Shown here: positions 21,096 to 32,760 of the stretch, piece after piece
Position numbering within the stretch: position 1 is the stretch's first letter
Layout: each line of letters begins with the position of its first letter
Source of the DNA: Lepeophtheirus salmonis
Taxonomy: Eukaryota > Arthropoda > Copepoda > Siphonostomatoida > Caligidae
Assembly (NCBI RefSeq): GCF_016086655.4
Contig: NC_052132.2
Location: 13,828,805 to 13,892,804, forward strand
Direction: 5' to 3'
Length of the DNA: 64,000 nucleotides
Program-made: the position numbers and the translations under genes
The notes under the pieces: model-generated
What the model saw: the letters and a program-made list of their open reading frames with translations, nothing else
What the model was told of the DNA's origin: nothing
Databases searched by the model: none

Positions 21096-22697
21096 ATTTG
21101 AACCGGAACCGTAAAAACATATTAGTATTGTGATAACACTATTTTCTATGCGTAGGCAAAATTTGTGGGGCGTATGACCCTCTATATGTATTAAAAGAAG
21201 ATACATAAATATTGTAGCCAGTATTTAAACAAAAAAAAACCACCTTATTACGGTTTTCAAACATTGTCACGTTCCCATTCAGCAGAGTTTGTCATATACT
21301 TTTTTTGACGACTCTTTCGGGAACGTCTTCTTTCCAATATTTATACCTATATATACACTATAACTTTGTTAAAAATAAATTTTGTTTTTTCACATAACTC
21401 TAGACAAGGAGGACTAAATAAAATACGTCCTTGCTTTAGTACACTTATTTTTTTACCTCCACTAAAAACATAGTCATGAATTTTGATATATTAAGAAGTG
21501 ATTTTTCCCATTTTCATCGTTTTCATTATTTCTGAGCCCTACAGCATTTTTTTAATATCTTACGACACATGAAATATACTGAACTAAATGTTTATTTACC
21601 GCAAAGCCCTTGTCACAGTGGTGCTGGAATCATAGGGCACATTGCCCTTCTTCCAATATTGGTAAATTTTTTAGACACAACAATATTTATTTTAAATGGT
21701 TATTTCTTCAAAATTAATAACTTCCCAAAAATTAAAAAAAAGTTTTTGTCTATTCTAAAATAAAATGGGTTTTTTTTAATATTTTTCCTTTATAAATAAC
21801 AAAAAAAAATTAGAAAAATCCCAACAGTCCTGCCCCCCCCCTAAATAAACTTTTGTTAGGACGTCACCAATATATAACTTCCCCTCCCTTTGCTTGGGAA
21901 TAGTCGTGCTGGTGTCTTGCCGATGTATTGCAGAGCTTAAGGACTTCGAAAAGCCCTGGTTGGAATGGCAGCTCTTTGAAGTAAAAATTAGATTCAAAAT
22001 CTGAGCCAAATTGAATTTGTTAATCGTATTTTTTTTTTTTTTTTTTCCTCACTTTTTCCTAATCTATATTAAGTATGGTTTTAAGACTTTCTTAGAAAAT
22101 ATCTATGGGCCTAGAGTTTTTAACTGTTTCAAAGTTAAGTTTATTTAGTGAATATGTCCCGCGAAACGGAAGTTAATTAATGAATATGTTGTACTCATTT
22201 AGAAAATATATTGGGTTGAGTACAAAAAGACAAATATTTATGTATCTAGTCCTGTAGATTTGGCATCAATCTTTTTTTGTTTCCGATAGTTTGGTTTTTA
22301 GAGACAATCTAACCTATACTATGGATTAAGGCCTAAGTACATACAATTTTAGATATTCAAAAAATAATCAAGTATGGATTGAAGATTAATGCCTCACGTA
22401 AATATGTGGTTATTAGTTCCCATTTTGCAAAAAGGCTTTTGTATTAGATTGATCACATGTTTTTTTAAATTGGAAAAAAATTGACTGATTGAAACATTTA
22501 TATATATATATATATGTTGCAAATTTTATTCAAATTTAACTTTGCAAATATAAAGTATAATAACCATTAAAAATACTTAATATACATATGATTTTGATAT
22601 AAAAGTACTCTTTAAATTAGTAGAAGGCCTTTACTTTGTATTTAACTTATTCTCTCCCTTTAAGAAAGAAATAACTTTTGAACTGGCCGTTTTTTTG

Positions 22698-22731
<34 letters not shown>

Positions 22732-22779
22732 AGTTTGCAAATTAAAGAAAAAGCTGTTCATACACTGTCGTAATTATTA
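21096..22779. other. No recognised gene
   Basis: Frames of 64-80 codons on either strand show no motifs. A poly-T tract is at 22029-22046, an AT run near 22499-22515, and a very long T tract at about 22701-22730. Confidence 0.4.
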
Positions 22780-23030
22780 CTTAATTGCATGGACGTAAAC
22801 TTCCTTTCCTACGACATTCTATTATATTCAAAAACTGACTGAACATTTTTGTGTGATCATAAAAGACAGTAATCCTGAGGATTTGTTGCAGAGATATAAT
22901 TGTGATATAACCTTGTTGTTTTCTTACTGCACCTCTCCACACGTTACAGCTAATTGTAGGGGATCTAATGAAACGTCATAACAGCTGAGCTGCTCCCTCT
23001 CCACCATTATTCAAATTGTCTGGGTTTCTT
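22780..23030 (-). repeat. Dispersed repeat family U, minus-strand copy
   Basis: The reverse complement contains GGGAGCAGCTCAGCTGTTAT, GACGTTTCATTAGATC and AATCCTCAGGATTACTGTC, in the same order as at 51620-51800 and 20200-20340. Confidence 0.5.
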
Positions 23031-23417
23031 CGATGATTTTTAGTATATTTTTTCAACATGCCAAGTCAAGGTTACAACTTTAATTCATGTTGGTTACACT
23101 CCAGCTTAGATTTAATAAATAGCACATGGGAAGGCAAAATAGTGAATGTGATAAGGAATATAATACCTTATGTTAACAAATATTCGTACAACTTCAAGAC
23201 AACTAATTACTAAATATATATTTGAAACATTTCAGTTCCCTACACATTCGTGAATGGATCTCTTAATTGTTTCGATTCTTGAATCTCCTTTCTAAGGAAA
23301 GAGTTAAAACTGTTCTCTTATGAAGCCTGGTAGTTTTTTTGGTATGAATTTTGATCCTGTCGTCACTCATAGAATACAAAATTGCCAATAAATAAATAAG
23401 GCATGAATATTTTTCTA

Positions 23418-23775
23418 TACCGGGTGTGACGAAAAAATCTTAGCAGTTTCAATCAAGAAATTTATCAAGATGTGTTTCAGGGTATGTCAATAAAAGAAAG
23501 ATGACCAATATGATGTCTTGGCAACCCTAATAATCAATTTTGTCTCTATTGGCAGCAATGATGGCTAAGGCCTAGCACCGAAATTTGTTGGTCAATTTCA
23601 GATAGCATTTTCTTGGCTTTTAAGACACTTAGAAATATATATTTTTTTTATTGTTTTTATGTCCTTTTTTGTCTATTTTTAGTATTTGACCGGAAAAGTT
23701 TTACCACATTCACAAAAACCTCGATTGATGTAGCAAAAAAAAGTGTAAATATTTTTTTCACTGCTCCCTCTAGTA
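23418..23775 (+). mobile_element. Short element with inverted ends (MITE-like)
   Basis: The left end TACCGGGTGTGACGAAAAAA mirrors the right end, which on the reverse strand reads TACTAGAGGGAGCAGTGAAA and then AAAATATTTACAC. The ends begin at TA. They resemble those of the 31600-32313 element (TACCGGGTGCGGGGAAAAAT), so the same transposase could recognise both. The 358-base interior has no usable frame; a minus-strand patch KAKKMLSEIDQQISVLG may be a transposase trace. Confidence 0.6.
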
Positions 23776-24009
23776 TAACCTTTTCCCTTTGAATGCTGAA
23801 CAAGTTCTACTGATCGAAAGAAGAATGTCGTTTTTCATCATTTTTCACCCTAAATATTCCATTATATCGAGCTTAGAACAAACTACAGATTTAATAAAAA
23901 TATTTGAATAATTATAAAAAATCCTCTTTACATCAATTTTAATATATATGAAGCATTCAAAAATTATATGTAATTTGTGTAAATCTTTAGTTTCCACCCT
24001 TTAGGCTTA

Positions 24010-24720
24010 TACAGCGTTGATCTTATTTAGTTTTCGTACATTTTATTGTTTTCAATTTTTCAAGAGTAAAATTTAAGCAATAGATTTTATCAGGAAATTT
24101 ATTTACAATATCATCTGAAAATATTCAATATGTGAGCCTTCAGTTCTAATAATTGCCTCAATACAAGGCTTAAGTCCCTTGCAGACCTTGACTATGTAGT
24201 CAGACTCGAGTTTGGTCAACTCCTTCTTGATAGAACCTTTAGAGGCTGGACACTCCTGTGAGGAGTAGCAATCACCCTCTTCTCCAGACGCGCTTAGATA
24301 GAGTAGTCTAAGGGGGTCGCGTCCGAAGAAGAGGGCAGCCACATGTTGAGGTCTCGAAATTCCGGAAAGTTGTCTCTGACGAAAGCCTGGTTTTTAGCAG
24401 TGGAATGACACAGAGCTCCGTCTTGAGTGAAAACAAATTTGAGACAGAACCAAGGTAGTGCTTTCTTATTCAAAAGTTGTGTGTAATCATCTGCATTAAT
24501 CAGCTGTTTTGCTTATTCACAGTGGCATCAACGATGATTATTTTTTTTCAACAGAAAAGAGCAAAATTTTGCCCCAATTTTAGTTGGGCTAGAGAAAATT
24601 TAGAATTTTCTTTTCTCTTGCTAACCATCTCAGCTTACTCCCTTCAGAGATAAGATGTTTCGTTGTTCTCCTCCGTGATTTGGCACCAGTGCCATTCCAG
24701 ATGGAAAATAATAAAATGTC
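24010..24720 (-). pseudogene. Tc1/mariner-type transposase, C-terminal half (family D)
   Basis: Minus strand with frameshifts. NADDYTQLLNKKALPW leads to FTQDGALCHSTAK, the second catalytic Asp motif. Then FPEFRDLNMWLPSSSDATPL carries the third acidic region. RLEKRVIATPHRSVQP and KVCKGLKPCIEAIIRTEGSH complete the C-terminus. At least two frameshifts break it, and the N-terminal half is not found beyond about 24720. The right inverted end TACAGCGTTGATCTT starts at 24010; the 39.0 kb copy has TACAGAGTTGATCTT in the same place. Family copies are at 39009-39640 and 51040-51480. Confidence 0.8.
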
Positions 24721-25232
24721 TACCACTTGATAACATCAACCCTGCATAATATTCATAAGGAGTGTCCTGAACGTCGAATTCTTTATTTATGGCACAGGTT
24801 TTTAATTCCTATTTGAGAAGATTCTTATCTATTTTTTTTTATCGATCCAACATCAGAATCACTAGTAAATATGAACTAATTTGTTTTTCATGAGTTACCT
24901 TTTGTATTATGCCGCTTAATTGTGAATATTTTATAATCAAACAGTGTTTATTTAGTCCTGCAATATTTACAGTTCCATACTATGTCCATCGATAATATCT
25001 TCTTTGCCCTATTTTACTCTTATTTAATTTGTTTTTCGTATATACATAAGCTCTTCAATAAATACTATTAAAATAATCCTTCATAAATTAATTGAATTTA
25101 CGTTGTCGAAACAAGATTTCTTTAACCATAGTCAAAGTCATGTTTTATTCAAAACATCTTGAATATGAAGAGCTTTATAAGCTTCTCCTATAACTATTCT
25201 ATGAAGTATGTATCCAAAAGGATTTTACACCA
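24721..25232. other. No recognisable feature
   Basis: A/T-rich; nothing supported on either strand. Confidence 0.4.
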
Positions 25233-25800
25233 TACGGAGTAGTCCAATAAATTATGAACACTTTGAATTTTAAACTTCAACAAGATATAATTTATTAATT
25301 AACAATAGAATTTCAACAAAAAGATAATACTTTAAATAGAAGTGTGTCTGAGCCCTTTATATCCTTAAAGTAGCCGCCCTTAGTGGCAATGACGACTTCC
25401 AGGCGGCGGTGTAATGCCTGGCACCTGTTGCGAATGTAATCATCTGTCATGGTGTCCCAGTCCTGGTTGGCAGTAATATAGAGGTCCTCGGTCTTTGGAA
25501 GATGGAAAATTAAGGCCCTGATACTGTTGGCATTCGGGCTGTAGGGGGAGGAACTGTCAAAAAATGGTTCATAATAACTGAAAAGACTTATTCAAAAGAG
25601 TCTTGCAACGGAGGATATACGTTTTTTTATTGCTGTTGTCAAAATTGGCCTCTCCACCCTCACAAGACTCCTTTCCCCACTTTTTTGATAGCTCTCTAGA
25701 GAGTCTAGTGTGAAAGCTCAAGATCTCTTGGATGGGCTCATTGGATCGAGTTTGAAATTTTGAAGATTGAAATCGAGTCGAGTAAAGCAATAGTACTCCT
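25233..25800 (-). pseudogene. Internally deleted Tc1-type transposase
   Basis: Minus strand. The N-terminal part (25790-25570) gives NEPIQEILSFHTRLSRELSK and, in a neighbouring frame, GERSLVRVERPILTTAIKK, the end of the DNA-binding domain. It then jumps at about 25560 to PYSPNANSIRALIF, TEDLYITANQDWDTMTDDYI and RRLEVVIATKGGYF, the extreme C-terminus. The two catalytic Asp motifs before the jump are lost. The inverted end TACGGAGTAGTCCAATAAAT starts at 25233 and is related to those at 44980 (TACAGGGTAGTCCAAATAAA) and 56861. The other end is not visible. Confidence 0.75.
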
Positions 25801-26277
25801 ACTGTACTTCGAATTTCCAAAATCAGGTTCGAGTTTGCTATGAATTAATAAGATAAATTAGTTTAGTTATTAACATATTTCGTTTATATCATAAATATAT
25901 TTGGTGGAGTTTCAACTGTCAGTTATAAGCTGTAAAAATGCGACGTGCCATAGAACTCGCTACTTATGACTTATATAGTTTTTAGAATCCGTAGGTTATG
26001 GCGCCATTTTTATCTTTTGTTATGAATCATTACATTAAAAATACTTGTAAATTTGGCAGCATCAGTATTATTTATTTTTAATGGTTATTTATTAATTCGT
26101 ATTTCAAAGCAATGATTGGATGTTCCATGATATCGAAGATGAATAACTACAGGATTAGGCGGAATAGCATGGACTGGTTATCAATGTTCATTTTCTCCTT
26201 AATATAGGAAGTTTTGTGTTTATTTTTGACTTTTTGGTTCAGCCATCCTTTGTGCATAAACAAACTATAATAAACAT
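25801..26277. other. No recognisable feature
   Basis: Non-coding A/T-rich sequence preceding the transposase fragment; no ends recognised. Confidence 0.35.
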
Positions 26278-26680
26278 TTAGTCATCATGAATGAGCGTGC
26301 AAGAAGCCAAAAGGCAGCTTATATAAGATCTCCTAGAGGCTGTACTTGACGTGGCAATGATTATGGGCATTATGAAGTACTCCAAGAGCCTGGTTTTCAA
26401 GGTGGCCAAGATGAAGAATGATGGTGAATACCTCTCGAGGATAGCAGGAAGCGGAGGGCGCAGGGATCCGGTGCTCCTGTCCAGATTAGAGAAGAAGATT
26501 AAGGTGGACCACCTCAATTTTATTATTCGACCCACCAACGACTTCTCTGTGGCTGCTAGGACCATCTAAAGACCGTGAATGGCGACTTAGGATTGTCCTT
26601 ACTTGACCCCACGCCACCTTTTGACAGAGGTCACGAAGGCTAGGATGCTCGAGAGTCCACGTTTTGCTACACAACCACGT
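26278..26680 (+). pseudogene. Tc1-type transposase N-terminal domain
   Basis: Plus strand. Frame 26351-26569 reads AMIMGIMKYSKSLVFKVAKM, then NDGEYLSRIAGSGGRRDPVL, ending RPTNDFSVAARTI. This is the usual double helix-turn-helix layout with a 'GGR' linker and the 'SVRTIQRAVKEDLGL' end, whose continuation EDLGL/TPRHLLTEVTKARMLE is seen in shifted frames to 26660. Short upstream residues (VQEAKRQLIQDLLEAVLD) are in another frame, so at least one frameshift precedes it. The DDE domain is absent after about 26680. Confidence 0.7.
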
Positions 26681-27319
26681 AAATACTTGATTACTCGAGA
26701 CTCATATAAATATTTCGAGCTTCTGTGGTTCGAGCTCAAACCTTGTGGATTTTTTGAAAGCATATGTTGAACGAGTTCAAGTAATTTACGAAAATTTTTG
26801 TCTATGCTTATGTTGAATATTTATCATGTACGAGTAATAATTGAATCCAACTCTATTATGGATTAAAATGACCAGATATATATTTTGAATAAGTATAGCC
26901 TTATATAGAAATGTAATTGCAAATAATGTATGAGCTACATATAATTTTTTTTTTTTTTGGACATCATTAATCATTGAAAGAGATTCACGTCCTGTATATC
27001 AAGTTTGTCAAGTTTGAAAAAAGAAATATTTGTTGAAGGAGTGACCAACAGTTGAAGTGAAAAAAGTTAGTTTTGTTCAATCATATATACAAAATTAAAT
27101 CAAAACTTGGCATTAGCTAATTATGGTTCAGACGAAAGCTATACAACAAAGTGGTCGACCACGCCTGTTAGATTAAGTAGATTCGTTGTCCTATACAAGA
27201 TGCCCCCTTTTATGATATCAGTAACGATGATGTCACATTTCCCACGATTTTCCCTCCTGACAAGTAACTCGGTAAATCTTTTGGCTTTGTTTTTGTTTTT
27301 CTTACTCGCATCAAACAAA

Positions 27320-27905
27320 GTTGTTTACGATTAATGACGAGGACAAACGTCATATGGTTGTCACTCTCCTCTGCGCCAGTAGGTCTGTCAAGGAGATAAT
27401 CAAGGACACTGGATTATCCAGGACTACTGTGTTCAAGGTCCAGAAGCTTATCAAGGAGGGAAAATTACTATTAATGACGAGGCCAAACGTCATATCCTTG
27501 CCACTCTCCTCTGCGCCAGTAGGTCTGTCAAGGAGATAATCAAGGACACTGGATTATCCAGGACTACTGTGTTCAAGGTCCAGAAGCTTATCAAGGAGGG
27601 AAAAGATCTGAAGGAAGGTGTTCGGACCGGCAGACCACGGAAAATCAATGTGGATGAGGTGAAGGTGGCCTTAGCAAAAACATTTGGCCCCCTTAATCAC
27701 CTGATTTGAATCCCCTTGACTACAGTGTGTGGTAGCAAATTGAGAAGAAGGCCTGTGCTACCCTCCACCCAAATTTGGACTCATTGAAGGCCAGCGTCAA
27801 TGAGCAATGGGCAGCCATGGAAGACCATTACATCATCAATGTGTGCAAGGCCTTCTGCAGGCGCTTGGAGGGTGTCATAGCAGCTGATGGCGGTTATATT
27901 CAGTA
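27320..27905 (+). pseudogene. Tc1-type transposase, deleted and with duplicated HTH segment
   Basis: Starts INDEDKRHMVVTLLCASR, then SVKEIIKDTGLSRTTVFKVQ (a clear helix-turn-helix). A 134-base segment is repeated with a 140-base period (27331-27464 and 27471-27604), and since 140 is not a multiple of three this shifts the frame. After the second unit come DLKEGVRTGRPRKINVDEV and then, abruptly, the C-terminus: PPLNHLI-like residues, LNPLDYSVW-like residues, LHPNLDSLKASVNEQWAAM and VCKAFCRRLEGVIAADGGYI, stop. The first two catalytic acids are deleted. Confidence 0.8.
27331..27604 (+). repeat. Tandem duplication, 140-base period
   Basis: Two units, 27331-27464 and 27471-27604, differ at only a few positions (for example GAGGACAAACG against GAGGCCAAACG). 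The low divergence compared with the decay of the rest of the element implies a late duplication. Confidence 0.9.
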
Positions 27906-28084
27906 ATTATATTAAATTTTATACCAGAACAAATTCTCTATTATATCATTCTCAAAAAAATACGTCATACGAATTTTATTACACATTCAATTATTTGCCA
28001 CAAATAGTCCGCGTATTTATGCAACTACCGGTATATATATACTTGTCACACAAAAAAAGAATGAACTAAAAATCGCTTGGGGTC

Positions 28085-31000
28085 AGCCTCACTTCCCTGG
28101 TGAAAACAAAAAGGTATTGTATTCCAAAGACTCGTCTATCTGTAAAAGAAACTATGCTTAAAGACGTCAATCTTTGGCTTTGGTAGGTAAGTAGATGGTA
28201 TTGAGATTTGAGAGTCTCGTTTTGTGGAAGAAATAGCCTTTATTGAGTATCCAGAGTGGGGGAAATAGGTTTATCTTTTCGTTTAAAATTTGGTGGAGTG
28301 TAATTATATCTTTAATAGCACGTCTATGAGATAAAGTGATGAGCCCTAGTCTTTTTATTTTCCATTCATAGATCTCTCAATGACGGAAAAAATGACATTA
28401 ACTTGGTTTGCACCTTTTCTAAGGACTTCATCAAGTAGTTTCTTGAAGAATTCCAGATCTGAGATCAATACATTAAAATCGGGAGGACATAAAGTTTTAC
28501 CATAAACGAAGGGTCACGAGTTTTGAAGCTTGTTTTAATCATTCCCAAGTTTCGATTGGCCCTCCTTATAATGTAGTGTATATGCATCTTAAACTTCATA
28601 TTATGAGAAATGTAAATTCCTAAGTCTAAGTAATAATCTACCACCTTAAGACTTGGGTGAATGAACTCTTTTTTGAGAAAGGAAGCAGGACACATTTATT
28701 TACATTTATAGGCATTATCCAAGTAACACTCCAGTAAACACATCACTGATAGAGTTTCTGAAAAATTGTTCACTAAGTCATTAATGAAAATGTCAATGAG
28801 TGTGGTTCCAAGTACACTACCTTGCAGAACAGATGAAGTAACGTCACTAGACTCAGAAACAGTGGAATTGACCACTACACTCTGTATCCTATTCGTCAGC
28901 CAGGAACTAAGCCACTGTAACAACCGACCTTTTATACTGATGTTAGACAATTTAAAGAGAAGTTCCCAGCGAGGGGATTTATCGAAGGCCTTGCTAAAAT
29001 TAAAGTATATAACAACACAGTCAAGATAACGGTTACGACGATGGACGATAACATTCTAGAAAGAAATTAGATGCAATACACACGACATATTAGCACAGAA
29101 TCCGTGTTGCCTACTAGAAATAAGTTTATTACTCTCAAGAATGATTGTAGCTTCCGGTTAACGATCCGCTCCATTATTTTACCAACATGGCCTGTAAGGT
29201 ATATAGGTCTGTAATTAGAAGGATCTTAAAGATGGGAAACATTGCCTATTTTCCAATCATTTGGCACACATCTACTTTGAAAAGAAAGATTAAAGAGCAT
29301 AGATAGAGGGAAGGTATTACAACTCTTTTCAAAAAGAAGGTGTTAATTCTGTCTGGACTAGTAAAAAAAAACAACAACGGATATTTACAATTTCACTACG
29401 AACTTCTTCAGGAGAAAATAAACATTCAGAGAGGGGCGGGGCCCAGGATTCATATCAATAGGACCCTCAAGTACTCGATTCAATTTGTGTTGATAGATTG
29501 ATGCAAAATACATATTAAAGTAAGAAGCTATGCCAACATCATCTAAGATGAGTAGGCCTTCATTATTTCGTATCGAACCAATTTTACTGTTACCAGAACT
29601 TATTCTCTTTTTTCAAATATATGAGTAAAGAGGTTTCATATTAGAGAGAGGAAGTTTTTATCGTAGCTCAATCTCATTTTAATCCTATTTTGTCTAATAA
29701 GTTGGACAACATTTTTTTCATATTTTGCGGGGTCATGGGCGTCTGGAAACGGTCTGAAATTATCCTAAGAACGTCGTTTTAAAGAGATAAGTCGTTTAAT
29801 TTCCTTATCATTTTTATTGTGATTAATCTTATGCACCTACCATGGGATATAGCTAAAAACAAGCTCAGTGCACGTATTACTTATTAATGTCCAGGCAGTC
29901 TCAACACCATTGTTTGTGTCGTGGGAAGAAATGAAATGCACAAAAGGGAAAATAATAGACGAAAAGTCATCAGATATGGTCTTTCTAAAGATTCCGAGAT
30001 TAAAAAAAACTTATATTTGACAAATGTCCAACCCAGTCAATTGTGGGAAGTATTTTATTCATTGAGAGATAGTCACCCCTAGTAAATCGAAGTATCCTCT
30101 AGAGCTGTTTTTTTTTTTTGAATACACGATAGTTTTAGTGGTAGAAATTAAGATTGGATAATGATTGGATATATTTATATCATTTAACACTCGAGTGGTA
30201 ACAATAGAATTTGGAGGAGGAGACCACCAGATCCAGAATATTACCTCAAGAGTGAGAAGTCCTCACAGATGATTGTGTCAGAACGAGTTGCTCTTAGATA
30301 AGTAAAAATTAAATTGTCTTCATTATTGCTCCAAAAAAATTTTTTAGTGTTTTTATCATAGAAACCGACAATGACTGGTGGATTAGTATTATTAGATTTA
30401 TTATTTCTGATTCTGAAAGCAAACTGAATATCATTTGTCTGGATTGGAAATTTGTCAAATTTGTTTTTATTTCGGAATCTTGAGAAAGACCATATATGAT
30501 TACTTTTCGTCTATTATTCTCCCTTTTGTTCATTTCATCCATAGACCAAATCTGTAGATCCTTGGGATCAATAGAGTGTTAATCATTTCATTTTCAATTT
30601 TATTTTTTCTCCCAGTTAAAGATGAGATAGACTATTCGAACGCAGAAAATTTATGAGTGAGTGTTTCAATTTTAGCTCGTAGCTGAGAGATATCCCTGAT
30701 GACTAGAGAAGTGTTTTCCATGATAGCATCCGATGTTATATGCTTTATGTGAGACATAAAGGAATCACGTTTATTAGAAGATAGAAAAGATAGATCATCA
30801 TGAAGATTATTATCATTATTTTTATCAACACTACTTTGCCCATGGCACACGAAGAATAGATAATACAAAGAAAAAGACAATGAGCAGAGTATTGATTTCA
30901 GTGAAGAGGGATAAACAGGATTTACCTTCGAAGTCAGGGTAAAGGGAAGAGATAAAGAGAGAGAAGTTAGACAATTATTAGAATCTGAGGAGGATTTCCA

Positions 31001-31160
31001 CTAATTTTTTCGTCAACGATGACACACACCAGAATATCAAAATGCTTACGCAAAAGATTGTATATGTTCATGCTTCGAGCTATGCCCAACCTATCTGTCC
31101 AGAATGATGTTAAAGGATAAGAAGTTCCATTTTGGAACTCTCGGGATTCATAGTGCATCA
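28085..31160 (-). mobile_element. Dead non-LTR (LINE) retrotransposon, CR1/Jockey-like
   Basis: Minus strand, many stops and frameshifts. The ORF1-like part (about 31160-30300) includes a frame ending TLTHKFSAFE and NRRKVIIYGLSQDSEI, typical of RRM-type ORF1 proteins. It passes directly to the end of an endonuclease domain (GNILDLVVSSS at about 30235; DYLSMNKILPTIDW). The usual linker before RT follows (KEIKRLISLKRRS, DAHDPAKYEKN). RT blocks: NYRPIYLTGHVGKIMERIV (about 29190), VVIYFNFSKAFDKSPRWELL (about 29000), SSVLQGSVLGTTLIDIFIND (about 28860) and VVDYYLDLGIYISHNMKF (about 28640). The catalytic 'FADD' box between the last two is missing, and most of the endonuclease is deleted. The 3' limit near 28085 is approximate; no tail was identified. 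Confidence 0.75.
29928..30542. repeat. Inverted duplication inside the LINE
   Basis: About 100 bases at 29928-30040 (plus) repeat 30440-30542 (minus): both contain CAAAAGGGARAATAATAGAC, ATATGGTCTTTCT and AGATTCCGA. The unit belongs to ORF1; the second copy lies backwards within the endonuclease-RT linker. Confidence 0.75.
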
Positions 31161-31599
31161 GTGTGATACAATTCTCAATTCCAAAGTATTTACATAACCA
31201 ACAATACAGATATCATTTCATGAAATATATTGAAAACTATGAAGAAACAGGACTTAACTTTTACATTTATAATAATTTATTTTGTCTACACCTTTGTATA
31301 TATTAAACATTCTGATCAGTATGTTCTATGTATAATATTGAAAGCCTTTAGTTCAATAAACGTATAAGTCTTAGCAATATTTTAATACATATCTACCTAA
31401 AAAATAATTTCATATCTTCGCAAAATGAATTTGGCTCTTCATAATGGAACATAAATCTTTAACTAACAAATTCAACATTTTTAGAGATGGTATCTTAAAA
31501 GTTGTTAATTTTGTACATAAACTAAAAAACATTTAGTCTTAATTATGAAAAAGAATAACTTTATCATTATACGTTTAACTCAATTGATTAATTTATTTG
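31161..31599. other. No recognisable feature
   Basis: A/T-rich spacer between the LINE and the next transposon. Confidence 0.35.
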
Positions 31600-32313
31600 T
31601 ACAGGGTGCAGCAAAAAAATATTTACACTTCGTTTTTGCAACAAAAATCACAGTTTTTCTGAATGCGGTAAAATTTTTGCGGTCAAACACTAAAAATAAA
31701 CTAAAAAAACTGGATCTTCCTAAGAGTCTTAGAATCCGCAAAAATGACATCTGAACGTGAGCAGCTAATTTAGGTTTGCGCACTTTTGGGGATGTTGGCA
31801 TGAAACCAATGTCAGAGCAGTTGTTAGCATTGATCCGGACCAACTACTTGGACATGAACGTGGTGTTCCCCCAGGATGGTGCGCCTGTACACACGTCGAA
31901 AAAGGTCCAGAAGTGTTTGGAGCATAACTTGCCTTTCTGGCCAAAGAAAATGTGCCCCCCCCCCTCCTCCTACTCACCAGATACTAACCTAGATTTCACT
32001 TTTTGGGTGTATTTTGAGTCCAAGCCCTACACCGTCCGTCACCCAAATATCAACAAACTCAAGGACACCGTCAACCAGCACTGCGATGCTATGTCTGAGG
32101 ACTACATCCACAATGGGTGCAAGGACTTCTGTGGCCCTTTGGAAGCGATCATTGCTTCCAAGGGGGGGGGGGACTACATCGACGAGTAAGGTAGCTAAGA
32201 CATCACATAAGTTATTTTTATTTTATTGACATACCCAATTACAATTAGTTACTGAAATACATCTGGATAAAGTTCTATATTGAAAGTGTAAAGATTTTTC
32301 CCCGCACCCGGTA
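31600..32313 (+). mobile_element. Compact Tc1-type transposon with both inverted ends
   Basis: The left end TACAGGGTGCAGCAAAAAAA, then TATTTACACTTC, mirrors the right end, which reads TACCGGGTGCGGGGAAAAAT on the reverse strand followed by CTTTACACTTT. Element length is 714 bases. Inside, MTSEREQLI (31744) starts the transposase; a stop and a deletion follow. From 31776 a 137-codon frame covers the C-terminal half: VVFPQDGAPVHTSKKVQK (second catalytic Asp), SYSPDTNLDF (third), RHPNINKLKDTVNQHCDAM and LEAIIASKGG. The DNA-binding domain and first catalytic Asp are deleted, so it cannot make an active enzyme, but the ends look usable in trans. Confidence 0.85.
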
Positions 32314-32427
32314 TATCTGCTGTGACGTCATACTCCATCGTCAAAAGAAAAAAAAGAAAATGTATTGTAGAAGACACTCATCAGTCCAAATATGCGTAAT
32401 TGACATACATTGTATTTCAAGTTACCC

Positions 32428-32760
32428 TGGGTTACCCGGTGTTGCTCGGACTAAGGAGGAAGAGAGAAATCATGTTGATAATGGTCAATGTTATTTATTT
32501 TTTTTTAGATACCTTCTTTGAAAACTTGATTTGGAACATGATATACAAGGAGGAGCATTTGACACGTGACTGATTATGAATTATTTTAAAAATGTCTTAT
32601 AAGCTTTAAATAACAAACCAATATATATCTATGAAAACATTTGTCCAGATGAGAAGTCCGTCTTTTATTTTTGTCAAAAATGGACAAATCAAAGTTTCCG
32701 AAGAAAATTTTAAAAAACTTTTTTCCCCGAACTTTTCTCTAGCGCAAGGGAGCACTTTCT
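32428..32760 (+). repeat. Dispersed repeat family X, copy 1
   Basis: Begins with GGGTTACCCGGTGTTGCTCG. Further blocks are AACAAACCAATATATATCTA, GTCCAGATGAGAAGTCCGTC, and a region around TTTTTGTCAAAAATGGAC. The same order is seen at 48606-49070 and 55628-56130. Non-coding in all three copies. Confidence 0.6.

Noticed and set aside
22701..22730. Long T tract as a retrotransposon tail
   Set aside because: No AATAAA on the minus strand next to it and no defined insertion borders; left as a homopolymer.
32014..32229. 71-codon Ser/Thr-rich frame
   Set aside because: Out-of-frame reading of the transposase C-terminus at 31776-32189.
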